Source of the DNA: an uncultured Eubacteriales bacterium
GTDB taxonomy: Bacteria > Bacillota > Clostridia > Christensenellales > CAG-138
DNA: 6,151 nt
Direction: 5' to 3'
Assembly (NCBI GenBank): GCA_900547135.1
Contig: URFJ01000113.1
Location: 1 to 6,151, forward strand
This document shows, piece by piece, positions 1 to 5,216 of this stretch. Made by a program: the position numbers and the translations under genes. The notes under the pieces are model-generated. The model was not told where the DNA came from. It made no database searches and saw nothing but the letters and a program-made list of their open reading frames with translations. Numbering within the stretch: position 1 is the first letter of the stretch; each line of letters begins with the position of its first letter.

Positions 1-21
1 AACATTATGACCACAGATAAC

Positions 22-26
22 GGAGG
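22..26 (+). promoter_or_regulatory. rsmI ribosome binding site
   Basis: GGAGG lies 4 nt upstream of the ATG at 31. It decides in favour of that start over the in-frame ATG at 7, which would add eight residues (MTTDNGGP) that the family does not need. The ATG at 7 could also just be part of an upstream gene's end, because a TGA (8-10) and a TAA (18-20) in the other two frames could each terminate one. The spacing is short but matches that of noc in this window. Confidence 0.7.
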
Positions 27-30
27 ACCT

Positions 31-867
31 ATGGAACCCAAGCTTTACCTATGCCCTACGCCTATAGGGAACCTGGAGGATATCACGCTTCGCACAATTA
101 AGACGCTGAAGAATGTGGAGGTAATATACGCTGAAGATACCCGAAATTCTATAAAGCTACTGAAACATTATGATATACGTAAGCCCCTGCTAAGCTGCCA
201 TGATCATAATGAGGCTCAACGTGCTGAGGAGATTGCCTCTAAAGTGATAAGCGGCATTCCTGTAGCTTATATAAGCGATGCTGGAATGCCAGGTATATCC
301 GATCCAGGCGCGCGGCTTATACTCGCATGTATTGAGCGTAATATCCCCTTTGAAGTCCTGCCTGGGCCTTCGGCTGCAATAGTAGCCGCCGTTATGAGCG
401 GACTGCCGTGTGATAGGTTCAGGTTTGAGGGCTTTCTTCCGCGTTCCCCTGGAGAGCTGGAACGGCGGCTTAAATCGCTGAAAACCGTGGAGTGCACGCT
501 GATATTCTATGAAAGCCCGCTGCGCGTACATAAGACGCTTTTGGCAATGCTGGCATGCTTTGGGGACAGGCCGGCCGTACTGGTGCGGGAGCTTACCAAG
601 CTGCATGAAGAAACCGTGCGTGGTACGCTCTCCTCGCTGGCAGACAAGTACTTAGGCTCTCCGCCCAAGGGTGAATGCGTTATTGCCGTAGGTCAATGCA
701 CTGAGATGCAGTCAAGCAGCGCGCATGTGGACTTTCTTCTTCTAGAGCTTCTGCAGCACGGGCTTAGCGCAAAAGACGCTGCGAAATTGGCAAGCGGGCT
801 TCTAAATATATCGAAGAACGCCGCCTATAAAAGAGCCGTTGAATTAAAAGGAGCGCCAAATATATAA
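31..867 (+). CDS. rsmI: 16S rRNA (cytidine1402-2'-O)-methyltransferase RsmI
   Basis: RsmI uses S-adenosylmethionine to methylate the 2'-O of C1402 in 16S rRNA at the ribosomal P site; it is a cytoplasmic enzyme of the SAM-dependent tetrapyrrole methylase fold. From the ATG at 31 the product is 278 aa, close to the usual 280-290. Visible family motifs, in order, are TPIGNL (10-15), AEDTR (34-38), SCHDHNE (55-61), SDAGMPGISDPG (82-93), PGPSA (111-115), FEGFLPR (132-138), FYESPLR (159-165) and RELTKLHEE (186-194). A helical C-terminal tail (about 245-272) matches the small RsmI C-terminal domain. The motifs look intact, so an active enzyme is expected. It is the only plus-strand gene and converges on parB. 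In Bacillus rsmI sits elsewhere (near abrB), so this adjacency is a lineage-specific arrangement. The promoter is outside the window. Confidence 0.97.
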   Translation: MEPKLYLCPTPIGNLEDITLRTIKTLKNVEVIYAEDTRNSIKLLKHYDIRKPLLSCHDHNEAQRAEEIASKVISGIPVAYISDAGMPGISDPGARLILACIERNIPFEVLPGPSAAIVAAVMSGLPCDRFRFEGFLPRSPGELERRLKSLKTVECTLIFYESPLRVHKTLLAMLACFGDRPAVLVRELTKLHEETVRGTLSSLADKYLGSPPKGECVIAVGQCTEMQSSSAHVDFLLLELLQHGLSAKDAAKLASGLLNISKNAAYKRAVELKGAPNI

Positions 868-878
868 ACAGCAATTAG

Positions 879-1907
879 CTATTTCTTATATGGATCTGCA
901 CGCCCCATAAGCATGTCATACAATCCCGCAAGGTGCTCCTTGTTATAGTAGTCAATAACGAGGCTTCCCCTGTTCATGGAACCCCTTATGGTTATCTTTA
1001 CTCCTAAACGCTCCCTCAGTTTGTTCTGCGCGTCGATAAGGTCAGGATCTCGCTGTGTATACCTGTGCAGATCAAAGGGCCTTTGCGCATCTTGCCTTTC
1101 GTGCGCTTCATAAGCTATCGTACGGTGATTTGCGCCTGGGGATATCTGCTCCTTAATATGGCGCTGCCCTTCATCGGGCAGTGCAGGTGTGTTTTGCTGC
1201 TTCGCCGTATCCCTTGCAGTCAAACGCCTAGGTTTTGGCGTTCGGTTCAGCTCTTGCGCTATATTCCGTTCCAATTCGCGCGACGACCAGCCCTGTTCTA
1301 TGGCCTTGTCGGCAAGCTTTCTTTGAAGCACTGGATCCCCCACCCCTACAAGCGGCCTGGCGTGCCCAAACTGTAAACGGCCTTCACGTATATATTCCTG
1401 CACCTTTATTGGAAGCGAAAGCAACCTGTGAATCTGTGTAATGGATACACGGCTTTTTCCTATCCGGTGTGCTATCTCTTCATGAGTAAGGTCGTGCTGC
1501 TTAACAAGAAAATCAATCGCAGCGGCAATTTCCATGGAGTTAAGATTCTCGCGCTGTATGTTCTCTATGAGCGCCACCTCCATAAATTGACGGTCGTCAA
1601 ACTCCCTTATGATTGCGGGAACCGTTTTCATGCCCGCCATCCGCGCGGCACGGTACCGCCTTTCGCCAGCCACGATGACATATCTATCACCATTTCTCCG
1701 CACTATTATCGGCTGCACGATACCATGCAGTTTTATGGATGAACTTAGCTCCGCGAGCCTATCCCCGTCAAAACGTTTTCTGGGCTGATCCAGGTTTATA
1801 TCCAGCAGATCTATGTCAACCTCATGCACCCCCTCGGATGGCGATGCGACATACTCGCCCAAAAGGGCGTCAAGTCCCTTTCCAAGACCTTTTCGTCCGT
1901 TCATCAT
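879..1907 (-). CDS. parB: Chromosome-partitioning protein ParB (Spo0J-type) with divergent DNA-recognition helix
   Basis: ParB is the CTP-dependent DNA clamp that loads at parS, spreads along the origin region, recruits SMC and stimulates ParA. The 342-aa product has the full family layout. An N-terminal ParA-activating peptide GLGKGLDALLG is at 7-17. The CTPase core has QPRKRF (41-46), GERRYRAA (81-88) and ENIQREN (115-121). A helix-turn-helix spans about 139-164 and GHAR is at 181-184. A charged linker of about 65 residues leads to a C-terminal dimerisation domain (about 289-333). The start ATG overlaps the parA stop as ATGA, with a purine-rich AAGGAAGGGG about 10 nt upstream; the next codon is also ATG, so residue 2 is an alternative start. 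The odd part is the recognition helix. It reads SRVSITQIHRLL, where ParB proteins normally have a form like SRxxVANxLRLL. The conserved Asn is Gln and the Leu before Arg is His. Family assignment is certain; the DNA target may be non-standard. Confidence 0.97.
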   Translation of the reverse strand: MMNGRKGLGKGLDALLGEYVASPSEGVHEVDIDLLDINLDQPRKRFDGDRLAELSSSIKLHGIVQPIIVRRNGDRYVIVAGERRYRAARMAGMKTVPAIIREFDDRQFMEVALIENIQRENLNSMEIAAAIDFLVKQHDLTHEEIAHRIGKSRVSITQIHRLLSLPIKVQEYIREGRLQFGHARPLVGVGDPVLQRKLADKAIEQGWSSRELERNIAQELNRTPKPRRLTARDTAKQQNTPALPDEGQRHIKEQISPGANHRTIAYEAHERQDAQRPFDLHRYTQRDPDLIDAQNKLRERLGVKITIRGSMNRGSLVIDYYNKEHLAGLYDMLMGRADPYKK

Positions 1908-2680
1908 AGAGCGTCGTCCCCTTCCTTTTTTAATAACTCTCCTGCCAGCGCCGTATAAGCCTTTGCGCCGGCGGACCTCGCGTCGTACAGAGTTATTGGC
2001 AGCCCAAAGCTGGGCGCCTCGCTAAGCCGTACCGATCTTGGTATTATGGTGCTGTACACCTTGTTTTTAAAAAACTTTTTAACCTCCGTGACAACCTGTG
2101 CGCTTAGGTTTGTTCTGGCATCAAACATCGTAAGTACGACGCCTTCAACGTCCAGGTCCGGATTTAAATGCATTCTCACGAGCTTTACCGTGTTCATAAG
2201 CTGGGAAAGCCCCTCAAGAGCATAGTATTCGCACTGTATCGGAACCATCAGCGTGTCCGCGGCAGTCAAGGCGTTTAGTGTCAGCAATCCAAGTGAAGGA
2301 GGGCAATCGATAAAAACAAAATCATATTCATTCCAAAGCTTGTTCATCGCTCTCTTTAAAACCTGCTCCCTTGCCAGCATGCTGACCAGTTCTACCTCGG
2401 CGCCCGCAAGCTCAATACGCGCCGGTATTAAATCCAAGCCTTCAACGCTTGTCCTAACCCTTGCATCCGCAGGATCGGTACGGTTGATTAAAACATCGTA
2501 GATACTTGAGTCGGTTTCATCTTTATTGACTCCCAAGCCGCTTGTCATATTCCCCTGGGGATCTATATCCATCGACAGTACACGCTTTCCCTTCTGCGCA
2601 ATGCAGGCAGACAGGTTGACCGCTGTCGTCGTCTTCCCAACCCCGCCCTTTTGGTTAGCTATTGCAACTACCTTTGCCAC
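1904..2680 (-). CDS. parA: Chromosome-partitioning ATPase ParA (Soj)
   Basis: Soj/ParA is a deviant Walker-type ATPase. It dimerises on DNA with ATP, is reset by the ParB N-terminus, and regulates DnaA at the origin. The 258-aa product shows the deviant Walker A motif KGGVGKTT (11-18), Walker A' DIDPQGN with Asp40 (38-44) and Walker B FVFIDCPPS with Asp125 (121-129). The reading frame stays open to an ATG at 2785, but that would add 35 unrelated residues. The GTG at 2680 has AGGAGGG 7 nt upstream, and the protein then begins VAKVVAIANQKGG, as Soj proteins do, so I chose GTG. The gene is translationally coupled to parB through a 4-nt overlap. A strong promoter lies about 120 bp upstream, so parAB can be transcribed separately from noc. 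All key residues are present. Confidence 0.97.
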   Translation of the reverse strand: MAKVVAIANQKGGVGKTTTAVNLSACIAQKGKRVLSMDIDPQGNMTSGLGVNKDETDSSIYDVLINRTDPADARVRTSVEGLDLIPARIELAGAEVELVSMLAREQVLKRAMNKLWNEYDFVFIDCPPSLGLLTLNALTAADTLMVPIQCEYYALEGLSQLMNTVKLVRMHLNPDLDVEGVVLTMFDARTNLSAQVVTEVKKFFKNKVYSTIIPRSVRLSEAPSFGLPITLYDARSAGAKAYTALAGELLKKEGDDAL

Positions 2681-2686
2681 GTATTG

Positions 2687-2693
2687 CCCTCCT
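2687..2693 (-). promoter_or_regulatory. parA ribosome binding site (decides a GTG start)
   Basis: AGGAGGG read on the minus strand, with 7 nt between AGGAGG and the GTG at 2680. No comparable sequence precedes the upstream in-frame ATG at 2785, which also lies only about 11 nt after the predicted transcription start. Confidence 0.85.
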
Positions 2694-2696
2694 GAT

Positions 2697-2724
2697 ATGG
2701 CGGCGGCCAGAGGCCGCAGACCAT
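2697..2724 (-). promoter_or_regulatory. Hairpin in the parA leader, next to the ribosome binding site
   Basis: On the minus strand a perfect 6-bp stem GCGGCC/GGCCGC with a TCT loop (2703-2717) is nested in an outer ATGG/CCAT pairing (2697-2700 with 2721-2724), separated by small internal loops. It ends 3 nt before the AGGAGGG of parA. No T-tract follows, so it is not an intrinsic terminator. It could modulate translation or protect the mRNA. The structure is visible; any function is inferred. Confidence 0.5.
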
Positions 2725-2802
2725 TTGATTGTTTGCTGTTATGCTTATATACCCACCTATGTGATGGCGGCTCATGGTCAGCCAAGCAGCATCGTCCCCT
2801 TT

Positions 2803-2831
2803 ATTATAAGATATTTAAATGGACAGTACAA
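2803..2831 (-). promoter_or_regulatory. Sigma-A promoter of parAB
   Basis: On the minus strand the -35 hexamer TTGTAC (2831-2826) is followed by exactly 17 bp and a perfect -10 TATAAT (2808-2803). Initiation would fall near 2796, giving a leader of about 115 nt before the parA GTG. The -35 box directly follows the T-tract of the upstream hairpin and lies 10 bp downstream of the parS-like palindrome, so a protein bound there is well placed to affect this promoter. Confidence 0.8.
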
Positions 2832-2874
2832 TAAAAATACGGCAATAAATGTTACGCGCGTAACATTTATTGCC
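2830..2874 (-). terminator. Probable intrinsic terminator after the nitroreductase gene
   Basis: Read on the minus strand, the hairpin at 2874-2841 (15-bp stem, GCGC as a 4-nt loop) begins 20 nt after the nitroreductase stop codon. It is followed by GTATTTTTATT (2840-2830), a reasonable U-tract. It would end transcription arriving from mnmG-rsmG-noc and insulate the parAB promoter. The stem is AT-rich in its outer part and GC-rich near the loop, which is less than ideal. The same sequence doubles as the parS-like site annotated separately. Confidence 0.55.
2841..2874. promoter_or_regulatory. 34-bp perfect palindrome containing a parS-like 16-mer (site 1)
   Basis: Each 17-nt arm is the exact reverse complement of the other, with the centre between 2857 and 2858. 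The inner 16 bp (2850-2865), TGTTACGCGCGTAACA, matches the general parS consensus TGTTTCACGTGAAACA at 12 of 16 positions. It differs only at positions 5 and 7 of each half-site. The same core recurs with one change at 5187-5202, where the outer arms are not conserved, so the 16-mer looks like the protein-binding unit. It sits between the nitroreductase gene and the parAB promoter, in a locus encoding two parS-type DNA-binding proteins. The best reading is a variant ParB site; an operator for another dimeric regulator is the main alternative. Confidence 0.6.
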
Positions 2875-2894
2875 GCCGAGAATCCAATTAAGGG

Positions 2895-3446
2895 TTAAGG
2901 TCTTAAAACCCTGCCTTCCCTTCTGACAATTTCCCTTGGCTCTCCAGCAGGATAGCCTATTGCTACGGAACCGTAAGGTATATGCGATTCAGGAATTCCA
3001 AAGCTGTCCAATACGCTTCTGACATGTGGATCGTCGCATACAGGCCGCACTTGGTTAATCCAGCACGAACCAAGTCCCAGCGACGAAGCCGCTATCATCA
3101 TATTTTCCAGCGCGCAGGAACAATCTCCATATCCATTTTGATTCTCTCTGTCCTCGCTTACCACTATGAGGGTAGGCGCATGGTAATAGCAGCAATAGGT
3201 TTCATCAATCGCTGCGTTCAAAGCTCCACTCTTTACCCTGTCAAGTATGCTCTGCGTTATCGCGCTGCCTAGCCTCTCCAGAGCTTCCCCCTGTAAGACT
3301 GTAAAGATACAGCCCTGAGTGTTCATTGCTGTTGGCGCATAAAGCCCCGCGTCAAGTATAAGGTTCAGTTCCTCTTCGGTAATCTGTCTTTTGTCATAGC
3401 TTCGTATGCTGCGCCTGGCAATTATGCCCCTTATAACATCATTCAT
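2895..3446 (-). CDS. Nitroreductase-family FMN-dependent protein
   Basis: This is a member of the nitroreductase (NADH oxidase/FMN reductase) superfamily: small dimeric flavoproteins that bind FMN and reduce nitro-aromatics, quinones or flavins with NAD(P)H. The 183-aa product has the N-terminal FMN-phosphate motif RRSIRSY (11-17), APTAMNTQ (38-45), the helix DCSCALENMMIAASSLGLG (108-126) followed by SCWI, and GYPAG near the C-terminus (164-168). Cysteines are frequent (C46, C85, C86, C109, C111, C128, C136), but no ferredoxin-type CxxCxxC cluster is seen. The start has AAGGAGG 7 nt upstream. It lies 62 bp after noc and 214 bp before parA, interrupting the usual noc-parA adjacency. It probably reads through from noc, as no convincing promoter is visible in the 62-bp gap. 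The substrate cannot be told from sequence. Confidence 0.92.
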   Translation of the reverse strand: MNDVIRGIIARRSIRSYDKRQITEEELNLILDAGLYAPTAMNTQGCIFTVLQGEALERLGSAITQSILDRVKSGALNAAIDETYCCYYHAPTLIVVSEDRENQNGYGDCSCALENMMIAASSLGLGSCWINQVRPVCDDPHVRSVLDSFGIPESHIPYGSVAIGYPAGEPREIVRREGRVLRP

Positions 3447-3500
3447 TGTCTCTCCTCCTTACACAAAACAGTATAGTTGGCAATAAAGAGTATATGCCGT

Positions 3501-3514
3501 CATTGATATCAATG
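3501..3514. repeat. 14-bp perfect palindrome over the noc stop codon
   Basis: CATTGATATCAATG is self-complementary and covers the last codon, the TGA stop of noc (3511-3509), and the first bases of the gap. It has no hairpin loop and no T-tract, so a terminator is unlikely. It could be a small operator ahead of the nitroreductase gene. It may also be chance, since part of it is coding. Confidence 0.35.
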
Positions 3515-4381
3515 CGCTGTCTCGGCCGCTGTCCTGTCCGCTCCTGGTCTGGTGACCTTAATGTTTATATCTACACCGTCCTCCCTGTCGTTTTGTTCTA
3601 CCTCTATCATCATCCCCGCATCCCTAAGCTGGTTTACGGCTATATTTATCGTATTCATAAATAGTCTGTAGTCCTTGATCATACGCAGGATCACCGGCCT
3701 TGGCTTGGCGCCGTCCTTCCTTTCGTCGTAAAGCTCGTTCAGGCGTTTTTCAATCCTGCGCTCCGTTTCCTTTACAGATAGGCCATTCTCCTTTACCTGC
3801 TTTACAAACTCAAGCTGCATCGACTCGTCGGACAGTCTTAACAGCGCCCTGGCATGACGCTCGCTGAGGCCCGCTTCGGTCATAGCGGCCTTGACAGTAG
3901 GGCTTAGTTTCAAAACGCGGAGCTTATTAGCAACTGATGACTGGCTTTTACCAAGACGTTCGGCCAGCTCCTCCTGCGTCATCGAATAATTCTCCAGCAG
4001 TTCGCTGTAGCACTGAGCTTCCTCAAGATAATGCAGATTTTCCCTTTGCAGGTTTTCGATAAGCGCCATTACGGCGGAGGCTTCCTCCATCACCTCGCCC
4101 AACACCAGGCAAGGCGCCTTTTCCCTTCCAAGGCTTTTGAGCGCCCTAAGCCTGCGCTCGCCTGCCACCAGCTCAACCCCAAGCTTAGTCCGCCTAACGA
4201 CAAGGGGCTGAATCAGCCCTACCTGCTTGATAGACTGCGCCAGCTCGGATATGCTCTCATCGTCGAAGGTTTTCCTCGGCTGATACGGATTGGGCGTTAT
4301 ATCATCTATGAGTATCTCCTCCAGCCTGCGCGCGTCCTCGTTAGAGCGGGTAGTATCCTTAAAAAAATCGAAAACAGCCAT
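3509..4381 (-). CDS. noc: Nucleoid occlusion protein Noc (ParB paralogue)
   Basis: Noc binds dispersed chromosomal sites, spreads as a CTP-gated clamp, attaches DNA to the membrane and blocks division over the nucleoid. The 290-aa product (B. subtilis Noc is about 283) begins MAVFDFFKD, a short amphipathic stretch resembling the Noc membrane-targeting helix. The ParB-type core follows: QPRK (34-37), GERRLRA (74-80), ENLQREN (109-115). A helix-turn-helix has KSQSSVANKLRVLKL (145-159), then ERHAR (174-178), then a C-terminal domain to about 276. Four positions known to separate Noc from ParB specificity read Gln, Lys, Lys, Arg (Q147, K153, K158, R175), all Noc-type. The frame stays open upstream to an ATG at 4519 inside rsmG and has another ATG at 4411 overlapping the rsmG stop. 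Only 4381 has a ribosome binding site and gives the expected N-terminus. It follows rsmG after 29 bp in one operon. Confidence 0.95.
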   Translation of the reverse strand: MAVFDFFKDTTRSNEDARRLEEILIDDITPNPYQPRKTFDDESISELAQSIKQVGLIQPLVVRRTKLGVELVAGERRLRALKSLGREKAPCLVLGEVMEEASAVMALIENLQRENLHYLEEAQCYSELLENYSMTQEELAERLGKSQSSVANKLRVLKLSPTVKAAMTEAGLSERHARALLRLSDESMQLEFVKQVKENGLSVKETERRIEKRLNELYDERKDGAKPRPVILRMIKDYRLFMNTINIAVNQLRDAGMMIEVEQNDREDGVDINIKVTRPGADRTAAETAH

Positions 4382-4385
4382 ACAT

Positions 4386-4391
4386 CCTCCC
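4386..4391 (-). promoter_or_regulatory. noc ribosome binding site
   Basis: GGGAGG on the minus strand ends 4 nt before the ATG at 4381. It selects this start over the longer in-frame options at 4411 and 4519, neither of which has a Shine-Dalgarno sequence. Confidence 0.75.
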
Positions 4392-4410
4392 AAAAATACG
4401 GTTTGCCACA

Positions 4411-5097
4411 TCAAAGCGGTCTTTTCTTTATATTTGCCGGCTTGCGCGGATATGCAGGGGCCGTGGGCATTGCCTTCCTTGCCGTCAGAAGGCACCTTTT
4501 CCCCCACAAAACGCTGCACTGGATTACCTCCCCTTCGGCGTTTAATTTATTAAAAGCGCTTTGGCATTCCTCAAGCTCCTGGTCCTGCGCCGCGCCTTTA
4601 TACATAATGGAAACACCGCCAACCTTAAGGAAGGGCACCGTCAGCTCAGCAAGCACTGCCGCGGATGCTACAGCACGGGTAAGCGCTACATCAAACCTTT
4701 CCCTATACCGGCTAACGTGGCCCAAATCCTCGGCCCGCGCGTGTATGCAGCTTGCGTTTAGGCCCAGCTCGGAGCATACCAACTCCAAGAATGCCACCCG
4801 CTTTGCAATAGCGTCGACAAGCGTCATGCCAATATCCCCTCTGACTATCATAAGCGGTATTCCTGGAAAACCCGCGCCAGTTCCAACGTCTATACAATCT
4901 GCTCCACCCGGTATCAACTCTTTTGCGAGCAGGCTGTCAGCAAAATGTTTTTCGCACACCGATTCCGGATCGGTAATGGCGGTAAGGTTTACCCTGCCGT
5001 TATGCTCAGCCAGCAGTTCATAATACCTTATAAACCTGCTCTTCTGCAAAACATCGAGCTCCGGCATTGTCCTATCCAGATATACATCCAGCTCCAA
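4411..5097 (-). CDS. rsmG: 16S rRNA (guanine527-N7)-methyltransferase RsmG (GidB)
   Basis: RsmG uses S-adenosylmethionine to make m7G527 in the 530 loop of 16S rRNA; loss of it gives low-level streptomycin resistance in several bacteria. The 228-aa product shows NLTAI (37-41), the SAM-binding loop DVGTGAGFPGIPL (70-82), RAEDL (121-125), TRAVA (140-144) and the basic C-terminal signature PRKPANIKKRPL (217-228). It starts at TTG: the frame upstream reaches a TAG with no ATG, GTG or TTG, and GGGAGG lies 10 nt before this codon. The next Met (residue 11) would remove part of the expected N-terminal helix. It lies between mnmG and noc, its usual position, and the stop TGA overlaps an ATG (TGATG) that is not the noc start. 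All key motifs are intact. Confidence 0.96.
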   Translation of the reverse strand: MELDVYLDRTMPELDVLQKSRFIRYYELLAEHNGRVNLTAITDPESVCEKHFADSLLAKELIPGGADCIDVGTGAGFPGIPLMIVRGDIGMTLVDAIAKRVAFLELVCSELGLNASCIHARAEDLGHVSRYRERFDVALTRAVASAAVLAELTVPFLKVGGVSIMYKGAAQDQELEECQSAFNKLNAEGEVIQCSVLWGKRCLLTARKAMPTAPAYPRKPANIKKRPL

Positions 5098-5107
5098 ACC
5101 GAGTAAT

Positions 5108-5113
5108 CCTCCC
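5108..5113 (-). promoter_or_regulatory. rsmG ribosome binding site (decides a TTG start)
   Basis: GGGAGG on the minus strand lies 10 nt upstream of TTG at 5097, the only usual start codon between the upstream in-frame stop and residue 11. Confidence 0.7.
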
Positions 5114-5186
5114 GCAACTTTATAGATCAGGCCGATCCTATGGCCAATATGCTAATGATGAACTCCCCAGTTCTCCTCAACATTAT

Positions 5187-5202
5187 TGTTCCGCGCGTAA
5201 CA
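5187..5202. promoter_or_regulatory. parS-like 16-mer (site 2) between mnmG and rsmG
   Basis: TGTTCCGCGCGTAACA differs by one base from the core of site 1 (2850-2865) and is palindromic except at one pair (position 5 against 12). The bases outside the 16-mer are neither palindromic nor shared with site 1. This defines the conserved unit as 16 bp, the length of parS. It lies in the 119-bp mnmG-rsmG gap, 15 bp downstream of the mnmG stop. The rest of that gap shows only a small GAACT/AGTTC hairpin (5160-5173) and the rsmG ribosome binding site. No T-tract follows, so this copy is not a terminator. Confidence 0.6.
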
Positions 5203-5216
5203 TCGCGGCATAGCTC

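Noticed and set aside
1022..1037. Partial 16-mer match TGTTCTGCGCGTCGAT inside parB
   Set aside because: Only the first half matches; the right half of the dyad is lost and the sequence is coding.
2549..2564. ATTCCCCTGGGGAT resembling a Noc site inside parA
   Set aside because: It encodes the conserved DPQGN Walker A' segment, has an odd centre, and does not match the Noc consensus.
3479..3487. GGCAATAAA repeats the outer arm of the 2841-2874 palindrome, so the nitroreductase gene appears flanked by 9-bp direct repeats
   Set aside because: A 9-bp AT-rich match is weak, and the palindrome holds the sequence in both directions; there is no sign of transposition.
3489..3512. Possible nitroreductase promoter TTGATA and TATACT on the minus strand
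   Set aside because: The spacing is only 12 bp, and the other TATACT (3475-3470) has no suitable -35 box.
4031..5023. 330-codon plus-strand ORF antisense to noc and rsmG
   Set aside because: It overlaps two certain genes almost entirely, has no recognisable motifs, and its composition is what a mirrored coding frame produces.
5119..5147. Possible promoter TTGGCC - 17 bp - TATAAA ahead of rsmG
   Set aside because: Initiation would fall near 5112, inside the ribosome binding site, leaving no usable leader; the -35 box is also poor.
5127..5183. 18-residue minus-strand ORF MLRRTGEFIISILAIGSA in the mnmG-rsmG gap
   Set aside because: No Shine-Dalgarno sequence precedes it. The hydrophobic stretch is suggestive, but a frame this short can easily arise by chance.
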